A model generated the notes under the pieces. The model saw nothing but the letters and a program-made list of their open reading frames with translations. It was not told where the DNA came from and did no database searches. This document shows positions 7,314-15,866 of a stretch of 64,000 nt of DNA, in pieces. Location of the stretch: contig CP000781.1 in NCBI GenBank assembly GCA_000017645.1, positions 248,001 to 312,000 on the forward strand. Direction: 5' to 3'. Numbering within the stretch: position 1 is the first letter of the stretch; every line of letters begins with the position of its first letter. The translations under genes were made by a program, and so were the position numbers. The DNA is from Xanthobacter autotrophicus Py2. GTDB taxonomy: Bacteria > Pseudomonadota > Alphaproteobacteria > Rhizobiales > Xanthobacteraceae.

Positions 7314-8884
7314 ACGGATTTCGAAGACCCACCACGCGCACCGCGGACGGCGCCCCGCTGAAGGCCATCGTCTATTGCCGGGTGTCCTCGGTCGCCCAGA
7401 CCAAGAAGGGCGATGGCCTTGCCTCCCAGGAGCAGCGCTGCCGGGAATACGCCGCCTTCAAGGGCTACAATGTGGTGAAGGTGGTCTATGACCGCGCCGT
7501 CTCCGGCAAGCTCCTCGACCGCCCCGGCATCAGGGAGGTGGTGCAGTTCCTGAAACGCGAGAAGCAGGCTGACCAGTACGTGGTGGTGTTCGACGACATC
7601 AGCCGGCTCGCCCGCGACATCCGCACCCATCTCGACCTGCGCGACGCCATCTATGCCACCGGCGCCCAGATGGACTGCCCCACCATCGAGTTCCGCGAGG
7701 ATTCCGACGGATTGTATTTCGAGGGCATGCAGGCCCTCAATGCCGAGCATTACCGTCGCAAGAATGCCGAGCAGACCAAGAACCGCATGCGGGGACGCGC
7801 TATGAACGGTTATTGGTGCTTCCATGCTCCGCCGGGGTACAAGTTTGCCAGGGTCGCCGGCCACGGCAACCTCCTGGTGCGCGACGAGCCCATGGCCTCC
7901 GTGATCCAGGAAGCCCTCGAAGGTTTTGCCTCGGGCCGGCTCCAGTCGCAGGGCGAAGTGAAGCGCTTCCTTGAGCAGCGGCCGGAATTCATGCAGGGGC
8001 GGCGCCGTTCCGAGCTGCGCTATGAGGACGTCATCCGCTTCCTCACCCGCCCGCACTATGCCGGATACATCGAGATCCCCGAATGGGACGTCCCCCTGCG
8101 CAAGGGCCACCATGAGGGGCTGATCTCGCTGGAGCAGTATGAGCAGATCCAGGAGCGCATCCGCGACGGCGCTCGCGCCCCGGCCCGCAGGGACATCAAT
8201 GCCGACTTCGCGCTCAGGGGCGCCGTCCTCTGCGCCGATTGCGGCAAGCCGCTCACAGCCTGCTGGTCGAAGAGCAAGACCGGCCGCAAACATCCGTACT
8301 ATCTCTGCTTCACCAAGGGCTGCGTCAGCTCCCGCAAGTCCATCCCCCGCGCCCGGCTGGAGGACGATTTCGAGGCCCTGCTGCAGAAAATGACCCCCAG
8401 CGCCGAGACCTTTGCGCTGGCCAGCGTCATGTTCCGCCAGGCCTGGGATGCCTACCTCGAACAGGCGACGCAGGTGATCGCCGCGCTGAAGGCCGACATC
8501 GTCCGACTGGACCGCCAGATCGAGCAGTTGCTCGACCGCCTGGTGGAGGCTTCCAACGCCTCGACCGTCGCCGCCTACGAGCGCCGAATCGCCAAGCTGG
8601 AGAAGGACCGCCTCATCGCCGCCGAGCGGCTGAACAAGAAGCCCGGACCGAAGCGATCCTTCGACGACATGTTCGAACTCGCCTGCGGCTTCCTCTCAAG
8701 CCCCTGGAATCTCTGGAAAAGCCAGTCGCTGAACGCCCGGCGGATGGTGCTGAAGCTGGCCTTCGCCGAGCGTCTCGCTTATGGCCGGAACGAAGGGTTT
8801 CGAACCCCGAAAACCACATTGCCGTTCAAGATGTTAGCGGACTTCGAAACGGCCAAATGCAGGATGGCGGGCCGCGACCGATAG
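7310..8884 (+). CDS. Large serine recombinase
   Basis: The 524-aa protein has the resolvase/invertase catalytic domain at the N-terminus (VYCRVSS, nucleophile about Ser26). A recombinase domain follows, with a zinc ribbon (CADCGK and CFTKGC, about residues 307-345) and a C-terminal coiled coil with LDRQIEQLLDRLVEA. This is the standard plan of large serine recombinases that integrate or excise elements using short att sites. It overlaps the preceding small gene by 4 bp. It closes the left mobile module and the IS5 element begins 45 bp after it, so an original att site just downstream may be displaced or lost. Confidence 0.92.
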   Translation: MNGFRRPTTRTADGAPLKAIVYCRVSSVAQTKKGDGLASQEQRCREYAAFKGYNVVKVVYDRAVSGKLLDRPGIREVVQFLKREKQADQYVVVFDDISRLARDIRTHLDLRDAIYATGAQMDCPTIEFREDSDGLYFEGMQALNAEHYRRKNAEQTKNRMRGRAMNGYWCFHAPPGYKFARVAGHGNLLVRDEPMASVIQEALEGFASGRLQSQGEVKRFLEQRPEFMQGRRRSELRYEDVIRFLTRPHYAGYIEIPEWDVPLRKGHHEGLISLEQYEQIQERIRDGARAPARRDINADFALRGAVLCADCGKPLTACWSKSKTGRKHPYYLCFTKGCVSSRKSIPRARLEDDFEALLQKMTPSAETFALASVMFRQAWDAYLEQATQVIAALKADIVRLDRQIEQLLDRLVEASNASTVAAYERRIAKLEKDRLIAAERLNKKPGPKRSFDDMFELACGFLSSPWNLWKSQSLNARRMVLKLAFAERLAYGRNEGFRTPKTTLPFKMLADFETAKCRMAGRDR

Positions 8885-8929
8885 TGATGATCACTACGTT
8901 TGCGCTATCTCCACCCAAGGTACTCTTTA

Positions 8930-9798
8930 GGTCATCAACCCATAAAACTGTAGCGCCGACGCGGCGTTGGCTGATTCAAGGTAGCCGGAGGTGCTGCCAT
9001 GAAGCCACGTCGCTACGAGATCACGGACTTCGAGTGGTCGATCATCGCGCCGCTGTTGCCGAACAAGCCGCGGGGTGTGGCGCGTGTCGATGACCGCAGG
9101 GTGCTCAATGGGATTTTCTGGCGGCTGCGCACCGGCTCTCCCTGGGCCGACATCCCTGAGCGCTACGGGCCGTGTACGACCTGCTACAACCGCTTTGTGC
9201 GCTGGCGGAAGGCCGGTGTCTGGGATCGGCTGTTCGCGGCTGTCTCGCGGGCCTATGATGGCGACCTGCAGATGATCGACAGTTCGTCGATCCGCGTTCA
9301 TCAGCACGCGGCCAACGTCAAAAAGGGGGTGCGGCGGAAGCCGTCGCTGGGGACGTCACTCCTGCCCGATGCATGGGGCGCTCGCGCGGCGGACTGACCA
9401 CCAAGATCCACGCCGTGGTGGACGCCAACGGCAACCCCATCGCGCTCAAGCTGACTGAAGGCCAGGCGCATGATGGTCGCAGTGCTGCTGATCTGCTGGA
9501 CAGCCTCGGCGCAAACCAGATCCTGCTCGCCGACCGAGGCTATGACAGTGACGCCCTGCGAGTGGAAATGGCCGAGCGCGGCGCCTGGGCCAACATCAAA
9601 CCCATGCCGAACCGGGTAAACATCCCGGCCTTCAGCCCCTGGCTCTACCGCTACCGCAACCTGGTCGAACGCTTCTTCAACAAGCTCAAGCATTTCAGGG
9701 CCGTCGCCACACGCTTCGAAAAGCACGACGACAACTACCTCGCTCTCGTCAAACTCGCCTCAATCCGCATCTGGTTGCGACATAATGAGTCGGTGACC
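8930..9798 (+). mobile_element. IS5-family (IS427-group-like) insertion sequence
   Basis: The element of 869 bp has imperfect terminal inverted repeats: GGTCATCAACCCATAA at the left end (from 8930) against GGTCACCGACTCATTA read inward from 9798. It is flanked by a TA dinucleotide on both sides (8928-8929 and 9799-9800), as expected for IS427-group targets (YTAR). Size, ends and a two-frame transposase all match the group. It looks complete and could still be mobile. Confidence 0.85.
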
Positions 9799-9801
9799 TA
9801 G
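8999..9801 (+). CDS. IS5-family transposase made by -1 frameshifting
   Basis: Frame 1 (8999-9397) encodes the N-terminal part (MKPRRYEITDFEWSIIAPLL) through the first DDE aspartate region (MIDSSSIRVHQHAANVKKG). Frame 2 (ending 9801) carries GRSRGGLTTKIHAVVDANG, LLADRGYDSD and the C-terminal ERFFNKLKHFRAVATRFEK block. A slippery run of five A then five G (9320-9329) lies where the frames must join. A -1 shift there yields one continuous transposase, as known for IS427-group elements. The TAG stop uses the TA target bases just outside the inverted repeat. Confidence 0.85.
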
Positions 9802-9990
9802 CGCGCCCCAGGTACCCAGCCCCCCATCTGGCGCGAGGTTCCCTGTCATGGAGATATCAACGATCATCATCTGGCGCAGGTGATCCGCCTGGTGGAGGCG
9901 GGATGATCGGCCCCGGCGGGGCGACCCAGTGTATTTGGCCTGTGGGACGGACCGACACTTTGGAAAATACCGCCGCTCCCGGCGCCACGA
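9802..9990 (+). pseudogene. IS66-family remnant: tnpA 3' end and tnpB 5' end
   Basis: An open frame from 9802 to the TGA at 9904-9906 encodes PPIWREVPCHGDIND followed by HHLAQVIRLVEAG, resembling the C-terminus of IS66 TnpA. Its stop overlaps an ATG at 9903 (ATGA), the normal IS66 tnpA/tnpB arrangement. The next frame begins MIGPGGATQ and continues, after a one-base shift, as VYLACGTD, resembling the TnpB start. The left side was cut by the IS5 insertion and the rest of tnpB is gone. Confidence 0.5.
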
Positions 9991-10073
9991 ACGACGAGAC
10001 TTCGTGCAAGGCATAAGGCATATGTTCGGCTCTGCATCGCTGCGCCATGCGACCAAGCACTACTTTGGCAGTT

Positions 10074-10937
10074 TCATCGATGGCTCCCTCGAAACCTTAT
10101 GCGGCAGTGCGGACATCGCTCTGGCGGCGGCTTTGGTAGGAGAGCCGCGATGACGGCGCGTCTGACGGCCGGCAGGCTCGGTTGAGGCGGTCCGCGATGG
10201 ACTCTTTTTTCCCGCCTGGCTTGGGCCAGGCGCCGGTGCTGGAAGAAGGCATAGGCGATCATGGTCATCAGCGCATGTCGGTGGAGCCCTTGCCGCCCTC
10301 GATGTGGTCGAGACCGAGTTCCTCCTTCATTTGCTGATGTGCCTGCTCGCACACCCAACGCGCCTTGATGGAGGCCGCAAGCGTCTTCAGCTCGGTGTCG
10401 CCTGGCAGGTTGGACAGATAGTACTTGCGCTCGCCGGACGATCTCAACTCACCGATCAGCCACGCTTCCTCGCCGGGCATGTGCTGCTGCCCCTTGACGA
10501 GGATGCGCTGCGGCTCGCCGTCGGCGACCCGGATGCGCGTGGCGGCAAAGGCGGCCTCCAGCGGCCCCTTCGTCCCGATGCGCCAACTCAAGCTCGTCCA
10601 GGACGCATCGGCCAACATTGTCTCGGCTGGGATCGACAGCGTGTCGGGGATCGGGTTTTTGCGCGGGCGACCATGGCCGGCTACCGGAAAGATCAGAGAG
10701 ACATCGATCGGATAGACCTTCTGGTGCCTGGGAATGCCGACGGTCCAGAGAAGTTTGCGTGCGCTGAGCCCCTGACGGAACGGCGCAGAGAGGCCATAGC
10801 CGGCATCGGCAAGCACGGTTCCAAACCGCACGCCCACTGCCGTCAGCCGATCGATCTCTTCGAGCGCCATCTCAGGCTTCGTGCGTGCCTTGCGCCAGAT
10901 CTCCGGCACGCCGGCATGCTCCATAAACGGTGGAAAT
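10074..10937 (-). pseudogene. Broken IS701-family transposase
   Basis: The minus-strand frame ending at 10268 holds the middle and C-terminal part of an IS701-type DDE transposase (EHAGVPEIWRKARTKPEMAL, LADAGYGLSAPFR, KARWVCEQAHQQMKEELGLD). The true C-terminus continues in another frame (HRHALMTMIAYAFFQHRRL, PQPSLPAVRRAVIAALL) down to 10074, so a frameshift or small deletion lies at about 10270-10290. The N-terminal half is missing; homology fades near 10930, right at the start of the small membrane gene at 10944. Non-functional. Confidence 0.8.
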
Positions 10938-10943
10938 CGCACG

Positions 10944-11162
10944 ATGAGCATCATTTCCGAAGTCGCTAAGGAACTGCTCGGGATGTTTCTCGCCGATGCC
11001 AGCCTGACCACGACGACTCTGGTGCTTGTCGCAATCGTAGCCGGCCTCTTCCTTACGCTGCGCGTCGAGCCATTGCTGGGTGAGGGCGTGCTTCTCCGTG
11101 GCTGCCTCGCGACCCTGGTCGAGGCAGTAGCGCGCGAGGCAAGACGTCGGCGTCACTCGTGA
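10944..11162 (+). CDS. Small membrane protein at the edge of the sulfite island
   Basis: The 72-aa protein starts at ATG 10944 (MSIISEVAKELLGMFLADAS) and has one central hydrophobic stretch (TTTLVLVAIVAGLFL) followed by a basic tail (AREARRRRHS). Its composition and single-TM shape match small proteins often found in alphaproteobacterial redox or stress clusters, but I cannot name the family. The IS701 remnant abuts its 5' end, so its native promoter has probably been lost. Confidence 0.5.
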   Translation: MSIISEVAKELLGMFLADASLTTTTLVLVAIVAGLFLTLRVEPLLGEGVLLRGCLATLVEAVAREARRRRHS

Positions 11163-11292
11163 CCTCACTCGTTCGATCAATACCGGCGCGGCTTCGCATC
11201 TGCGGTCGATGCGGCTGTTTCGACATCGGCCGCTGATCCACTGGCCCTGTCAGAAGCTCGGCGATGGAAGTAACCTCTGCAGGCTGCTATGA

Positions 11293-11874
11293 TTGAGAAC
11301 CGTTCACGGGTTCAGTCCGGCTTTATCGGCGCAGAGACGACATGGTGAACAGCGATTGCTTCGACGCATTGAACAGCACCTGTTGAAGAATTGGAGCCTC
11401 CTTTGGGGCTATGCCCTGCGCCTGACGGGCGACCGGGAATCCGCTTCAGATTTGGTGCAGACGTGTGCAGTGAAAGCGCTTGCAAGCGCCTCGCCCCCCT
11501 GCGACGAAATTGCCGCCCGTATATATCTGTTCAAGGTTATTCGAAACGCCTGGATTGATGATTTCCGCCGCGCCAAAGTGCGGTGTGACGATTCTGCAGT
11601 CAAACCATTGGACGGAACCGTTTGGAATTACGATGACAGGTTGATCGCTGAAATTACCGTGCGGCAGGCTGTTGCACAGATCGAGCCGGTCTATCGCGAA
11701 ATCATCGAGATCGTTGATCTTGCCGGCTTCCGCTATGTGGAGGCCGCGGAAATACTCGATATTCCCCTCGGGACTGTGATGAGCCGCTTGAGCCGTGCGC
11801 GGGCGGCGCTGCTCGACCGGATTACGGCCGACAACATTCGCCCCATTGCGACAGACAGACGCCATGCCAGATGA
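11293..11874 (+). CDS. ECF RNA polymerase sigma factor (pair 1)
   Basis: The 193-aa protein contains sigma region 2 (NWSLLWGYALRLTGDRESASDLVQTCAVKAL, then YLFKVIRNAWIDDFRR) and region 4 (YREIIEIVDLAGFRYVEAAE, then IPLGTVMSRLSRARAALL). The start is TTG 11293, and a later start is possible. It overlaps the next gene, its anti-sigma factor, by 11 bp. In Sinorhizobium meliloti two ECF factors (RpoE1 and RpoE4) are known to respond to sulfite and drive the sulfite dehydrogenase gene. The same arrangement of ECF genes around sorA here suggests an analogous role (inference). Confidence 0.88.
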   Translation: MRTVHGFSPALSAQRRHGEQRLLRRIEQHLLKNWSLLWGYALRLTGDRESASDLVQTCAVKALASASPPCDEIAARIYLFKVIRNAWIDDFRRAKVRCDDSAVKPLDGTVWNYDDRLIAEITVRQAVAQIEPVYREIIEIVDLAGFRYVEAAEILDIPLGTVMSRLSRARAALLDRITADNIRPIATDRRHAR

Positions 11875-12676
11875 AAAGCCGATATCCGAGAGTCTCCCAG
11901 ACACCATGACCTGGGAGATTCTGAACGCTTATGTCGATCAGGAGCTTGATCCCCGACGAGCGGCCCTCGTCGCTGACGCTGTGGCCCGCGATCATGGCCT
12001 GGCGGCGCGCGTCGCCACATTGAGCAAGCTCAGGGCGACGGCGAGAGAAATGCCCCCTGCATCGCATGCGCCACCGCCGCTTGCGCTCCGGACATTTGCC
12101 GGATTTTGGTCCCTGCGCGTCATGGCTGTAGCAGCGTCTATTCTGCTCGCCGTCGTCCTTGGCAGCACTCTCCTTTGGCGTGGGCCTGCGGGGGAAAATG
12201 CATCCAGAGACGCGGCCGATGCTATCCATCTCGAATGGCTTTCCGATCAGTCCCTCCCTCCGAAAGACGCTCCTATCGAGTTCGCTTTGGCTTCGCGATT
12301 TATGGGAACATTGCCCGACTTGTCCGCCGCGAACCTCAGATTGGTGTTTTTGTCGGCGGAACCAGTGGTGGAGGGCCATGGGGTCTTTGGCGGTTACGTT
12401 GGCCCTCACGGATGCCGGCTCGGTCTATCGATCACGCCGTCGCGCGGGGGCGACACGACTATCCGGGAGGGCCGGGAGCCGGGCGGCATGCTCATTCGCG
12501 CCTGGCGGTCTGACGGGGCGGAGTACGCGATCATGAGCCACAGCATGGATCCGGACAGGCTCGACCGCCTGGCGCTGATTGTCGCTGAACTGGTGCGGCA
12601 GCGTGGTCCGACGACGGACGAGCAGGAGATTGCCTTGCGCGCGACGGAGACCGTCGGAAAGGCGTGCGCGGTTTAG
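11864..12676 (+). CDS. Anti-sigma factor of ECF pair 1
   Basis: This 270-aa protein starts at ATG 11864 inside the 3' end of the sigma gene. Its N-terminal cytoplasmic domain (EILNAYVDQELDPRRAALVA) is typical of ECF anti-sigma factors. A membrane segment lies at about residues 86-106 (VMAVAASILLAVVLGSTLLW) and a periplasmic domain follows. The HxxxCxxC zinc motif of ZAS anti-sigmas is absent. Overlap with the sigma gene ensures matched synthesis. It probably holds the sigma factor at the membrane until a periplasmic signal, plausibly sulfite, releases it. Confidence 0.8.
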   Translation: MPDEKPISESLPDTMTWEILNAYVDQELDPRRAALVADAVARDHGLAARVATLSKLRATAREMPPASHAPPPLALRTFAGFWSLRVMAVAASILLAVVLGSTLLWRGPAGENASRDAADAIHLEWLSDQSLPPKDAPIEFALASRFMGTLPDLSAANLRLVFLSAEPVVEGHGVFGGYVGPHGCRLGLSITPSRGGDTTIREGREPGGMLIRAWRSDGAEYAIMSHSMDPDRLDRLALIVAELVRQRGPTTDEQEIALRATETVGKACAV

Positions 12677-12695
12677 GATGGTGTGTCGAGGCGAG

Positions 12696-12724
12696 GGAAT
12701 AAAAGTCCGGGGCTGTCCGTCTCT
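12696..12724 (+). promoter_or_regulatory. Candidate ECF promoter of the sorA operon
   Basis: GGAATA at 12696-12701, 17 bases, then GTCTCT at 12719-12724, about 40 bp before the sorA start. The same pair of motifs occurs ahead of two other operons in this cluster (18360-18386 on the minus strand and 18449-18476), so this is probably the -35/-10 pair read by one of the local ECF sigma factors. Confidence 0.6.
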
Positions 12725-12762
12725 ACTGATGAAACAAGGAATGTCTCTTAGGGAGGAGCGCG

Positions 12763-13980
12763 ATGTTGAACAGACGGCAGATGCTGAAATCTGCGGGCGG
12801 TACGGCCTTAGGAATCGGTGCGGGGCTTGCCGTGGGGGCACGACTCACGGCGTTCGCCGCGGAAACCGTGACTCTGCCCTTCGCCAACGGCGACCGTGAG
12901 CTCGTCGCCTATCCGGGCAAGCGGCCTCTGATCAGGCTGACGACCCGGCCGCCTCAGCTCGAGACGCCCTTCAGCGTCTACAATGACGGCTTGATCACGC
13001 CAAACGATGCCTTCTTCGTGCGCTACCATCTTGCGGATATCCCGACCGAAATCGATCCGGAGAGCTTCCGTGTCGAGGTCAAGGGCAAGGTCGATAAGCC
13101 GCTGTCCTTGTCGCTGATGGACCTCAAATCCCGCTTTGACGCGGTCGAGCTGGTCGCTGTCCACCAATGCTCGGGCAACAGCCGCGGGTTCTTCGAGCCC
13201 CGCGTTGGCGGCGGACAAGCCGGCAACGGGCTGATGGGAAATGCGCGATGGAAGGGGGTACCTCTCAAGGCCGTGCTGGACAAGGCCGGCGTGCAAGCGG
13301 GCGCGGTTCAGGTTTCGTTCGGCGGTCTCGATGGTCCCGTCGTGCCGGATACGCCGGATTTCGCGAAGGCGCTCGATATCGACCACGCGCGGGATGGCGA
13401 GGTCATGCTCGCCTATGAGATGAACGGCGCCGAATTGCCTTGGCTCAACGGCTATCCCCTGCGCCTCGTGGTGCCCGGTTTCTATGGCACCTACTGGGTG
13501 AAGCACCTCAACGAAATCACGGTGCTCGACAAGCCGTTCCAAAGCTTCTGGATGGACACCGCCTATCGCATCCCCGCGAATGCATGCGCCTGTACGGAGC
13601 CCGGCAAGGCACCCACTGCGACAGTCCCGATCAATCGCTTCGACGTGCGCAGCTTCATCACGAGCGTTCAGGACGGGGCGAAATTGAAGGCGGGCGAGCT
13701 TGCTTTGCGCGGAATCGCTTTCGATGGCGGCTACGGCGTCAGCGACGTCGAGGTCTCGGCAGACGGTGGAAAATCCTGGCAGGCCGCGTCGCTCGGCGAA
13801 GACCTCGGCAAGTACTCCTTCCGTGAGTGGAAAATGACGATACCTCTCCAAAAGGGCGCTCACACTCTGATGGTCCGCGCGGTCAACCGGATCGGCCAGT
13901 CGCAACCGATGGAGCCGCTATGGAATCCGGCAGGCTACATGCGCAACGTCGTCGAACACACACGCATCGTTGCAGCATAG
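12763..13980 (+). CDS. sorA: Sulfite dehydrogenase, molybdopterin subunit (SorA-like)
   Basis: The 405-aa precursor has a twin-arginine leader (NRRQMLKSAGG). The sulfite-oxidase fold follows: a molybdopterin domain with the cysteine ligand in HQCSGNSRGFF (Cys136) and SVYNDGLITPNDAFFVRYHL, then a dimerisation domain (GVSDVEVSADGGKSWQAA). It oxidises sulfite to sulfate in the periplasm and passes electrons to cytochrome c. The next gene, 10 bp on, is a small monohaem cytochrome, matching the SorAB heterodimer of Starkeya novella. An ECF-type promoter sits about 40 bp upstream. Function is confident. Confidence 0.93.
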   Translation: MLNRRQMLKSAGGTALGIGAGLAVGARLTAFAAETVTLPFANGDRELVAYPGKRPLIRLTTRPPQLETPFSVYNDGLITPNDAFFVRYHLADIPTEIDPESFRVEVKGKVDKPLSLSLMDLKSRFDAVELVAVHQCSGNSRGFFEPRVGGGQAGNGLMGNARWKGVPLKAVLDKAGVQAGAVQVSFGGLDGPVVPDTPDFAKALDIDHARDGEVMLAYEMNGAELPWLNGYPLRLVVPGFYGTYWVKHLNEITVLDKPFQSFWMDTAYRIPANACACTEPGKAPTATVPINRFDVRSFITSVQDGAKLKAGELALRGIAFDGGYGVSDVEVSADGGKSWQAASLGEDLGKYSFREWKMTIPLQKGAHTLMVRAVNRIGQSQPMEPLWNPAGYMRNVVEHTRIVAA

Positions 13981-13990
13981 GGAGGAAACC

Positions 13991-14305
13991 ATGAGACACA
14001 AAGTTAAAATCGTTTCGGTGAGCTTCCTTGCAGTAGCCTTGGCCGGTGCGGCGCTGGCTGCGCCGAAGACCTATCAGCTCCCGGACGAGACAGCCACGTT
14101 CAGGCCCGGATCTGGCCCCGGTTTCGAGGCTGCCCAGAACAACTGCGCAGCCTGCCATTCGGCCGACTACATCAATTACCAGCCTCCGAAGAAGGGCAAA
14201 GCGTTTTGGGAAGCGGAGGTTCACAAGATGATCAAGGTCTACAAGGCTCCGATCGAAGAAAACGACGCCAAAGCCATTATAGAATATCTCTCAAATACAT
14301 ATTGA
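13991..14305 (+). CDS. sorB: Sulfite dehydrogenase cytochrome c subunit (SorB-like)
   Basis: The 104-aa protein has an N-terminal signal peptide (VSFLAVALAGAALA) and a single haem site (CAACH, Cys52/Cys55/His56), with a likely Met axial ligand near HKMIKV. ATG 13991 is preceded by GGAGG. As in Starkeya SorAB, it directly follows sorA and should take the electrons released by sulfite oxidation. A small hairpin (14317-14334) separates it from the next cytochrome gene. Confidence 0.88.
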   Translation: MRHKVKIVSVSFLAVALAGAALAAPKTYQLPDETATFRPGSGPGFEAAQNNCAACHSADYINYQPPKKGKAFWEAEVHKMIKVYKAPIEENDAKAIIEYLSNTY

Positions 14306-14316
14306 GAATGCTGTCC

Positions 14317-14334
14317 TGCGCGGCTTGCCGCGCA
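14317..14334 (+). other. 8-bp hairpin between sorB and the second cytochrome gene
   Basis: TGCGCGGC at 14317-14324 and GCCGCGCA at 14327-14334 form a perfect stem with a 2-base separation (so a slightly larger real loop). There is no T-run, so it is not a classical terminator. It could stabilise the upstream sorAB message or attenuate the downstream gene. Confidence 0.4.
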
Positions 14335-14370
14335 AGGCAACATCGAGGACGCTTAAATAAGGATGCTTTT

Positions 14371-14754
14371 GTGAAAACGATCTTGCTCGTGCTTGCTGTG
14401 GCCGGTGTCGCGTCCGATGCTTACGCCCAGGATGCGGCCTCAGGTGAGAAAGTCTTCGCGCAATGCCGCGCGTGTCATCAAGTTGGACCGAATGCCAAGA
14501 ACGCCGTCGGTCCTGTGCTCAACGGCCTCATGGGTCGGAAGGCGGGGACTTACGAAGGGTACACCTACAGCCAGGCTATGAAGGATTCAGGGATCACCTG
14601 GACCGACGACAGCTTCTCTACCTACATCATGAACCCGAGGTCAAAAGTTCCTGGCACGAAGATGGCGTTTGCAGGCGTGAAGGATCCTGGCAAGGTGGCT
14701 GACCTGTTAGCCTACTTGAAGCGGTTCGACGCGAACGGCAACAAGGTGCCCTGA
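14371..14754 (+). CDS. Class I c-type cytochrome (cytochrome c2/c550-like)
   Basis: The 127-aa precursor starts at GTG 14371 with AAGGA at 14359-14363. It has a signal peptide (ILLVLAVAGVASDAYAQ), haem motif CRACH (Cys32/Cys35/His36) and the typical class I downstream elements (NGLMGRKAGTYEGYTYSQAM and PGTKMAFAGV with the Met ligand). It probably carries electrons from SorAB to a terminal oxidase. Longer upstream starts would run into sorB and lack a leader. Confidence 0.88.
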   Translation: MKTILLVLAVAGVASDAYAQDAASGEKVFAQCRACHQVGPNAKNAVGPVLNGLMGRKAGTYEGYTYSQAMKDSGITWTDDSFSTYIMNPRSKVPGTKMAFAGVKDPGKVADLLAYLKRFDANGNKVP

Positions 14755-14850
14755 TGCTCTCGCCGCGTGGGGCTTGTTGGCTCGACGGCGCCGCAACAAG
14801 AGAAAAAAGTCCGAGGCGTCTCTATCCACCTTGATCCAATGCGAAGAGTC

Positions 14851-15834
14851 TCAACTCACAAGGGCGCGGACGGCCTCGCGTTCCTCAATCAGCTCTGCAA
14901 CGGTTCGATCCAGCATCACGCGAGCATATCCACGGATCTTCAAGTCTGCCACGCGGGCATATTGCCCCTCGGCGCAAATGGCTGGACTGCCGCAAAAGAG
15001 ACCTTCGGGAATTCCGTAAGAGCCGTCCGAGCATAGTCCCATCGAGACCCAGTCGCCGCCGCTGCCATTGATCCAGTCGCGCATGTGATCGATAGCGGCA
15101 TTCGCCGCCGACGCCGCGGAGGAGGCGCCGCGCGCTTCGATGACGGCCGTCCCACGGCGGGCGACCTGTGGGATCAGTGTCTTGTGATACCAGTCATGGT
15201 CAGCGACGATGTCGGCAAGCGGTCGGCCGGCGACTGTCGCATGAGACCAATCCACGAACATGGTCGGTGAGTGATTGCCCCATACGACCAGTCCTTTGAT
15301 CTCCTCCAGCCCGACCAGCGCTTTTCGCGCGAGCTGGGCCAGCGCGCGGTTATGATCGAGGCGGATCATCGATGTGATATTCTCGGAAGGAAATTCAGGC
15401 GCGTGCTCGCTCAGGATCATTGCATTGGTGTTTGCCGGATTGCCAACCACCAGCACCTTCGCGTCCAGTTTGGCGACGTCGTTCAGGGCCCGCCCTTGCA
15501 GTCTGAAGATCTCGGCGTTGGTGGCAAGCAGGTCGCGCCTTTCCATCCCCTTGGACCGCGGACGCGAACCCACCAGAATCGCAGCATCGATGTCGCGGAA
15601 CGCAAGTCTCGCATCGTCGGTCACGGCGACGTCCGCAAGCAGGGGAAACGCGCCGTCCTCAAGTTCCATCACGACGCCGCGAAGCGCCGGCTGAACCTGG
15701 GGAAGGTCGAGCAGCCGCAGAGATATGGGCTGGCGCGGGCCGTAGAGCTCTCCCCTGGCAATGCGGAATAGCAGGGAATAACAGATCTGTCCCGCAGCTC
15801 CTGTCACGGCGATCTGTTTTACGTGCCCGGTCAT
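14851..15834 (-). CDS. mdh: Malate dehydrogenase, cytosolic-type (MDH2-like)
   Basis: This 327-aa enzyme has a Rossmann nucleotide motif ([17 protein letters not shown]), the substrate loop [26 protein letters not shown] and the catalytic His in [14 protein letters not shown]. It starts at ATG 15834 after GGAAGGAG. This is the eukaryote-cytosolic/actinobacterial type rather than the LDH-like MDH usual in alphaproteobacteria, so it is probably an acquired second copy. It follows a membrane protein gene on the same strand, downstream of the 59-bp element at 16409. Why MDH sits with sulfite genes is unknown. Confidence 0.85.
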   Translation of the reverse strand: MTGHVKQIAVTGAAGQICYSLLFRIARGELYGPRQPISLRLLDLPQVQPALRGVVMELEDGAFPLLADVAVTDDARLAFRDIDAAILVGSRPRSKGMERRDLLATNAEIFRLQGRALNDVAKLDAKVLVVGNPANTNAMILSEHAPEFPSENITSMIRLDHNRALAQLARKALVGLEEIKGLVVWGNHSPTMFVDWSHATVAGRPLADIVADHDWYHKTLIPQVARRGTAVIEARGASSAASAANAAIDHMRDWINGSGGDWVSMGLCSDGSYGIPEGLFCGSPAICAEGQYARVADLKIRGYARVMLDRTVAELIEEREAVRALVS

Positions 15835-15866
15835 CAGTTTACTCCTTCCCATGGTCAGGTCTGGTC

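Noticed and set aside
9929..10153. 74-aa plus-strand frame
   Set aside because: It begins inside the IS66 tnpB scrap and continues in non-coding composition; no ribosome site.
10872..11180. 102-aa minus-strand frame over the small membrane gene
   Set aside because: The plus-strand frame has a clear hydrophobic segment and better composition; the minus frame is unlike any protein.
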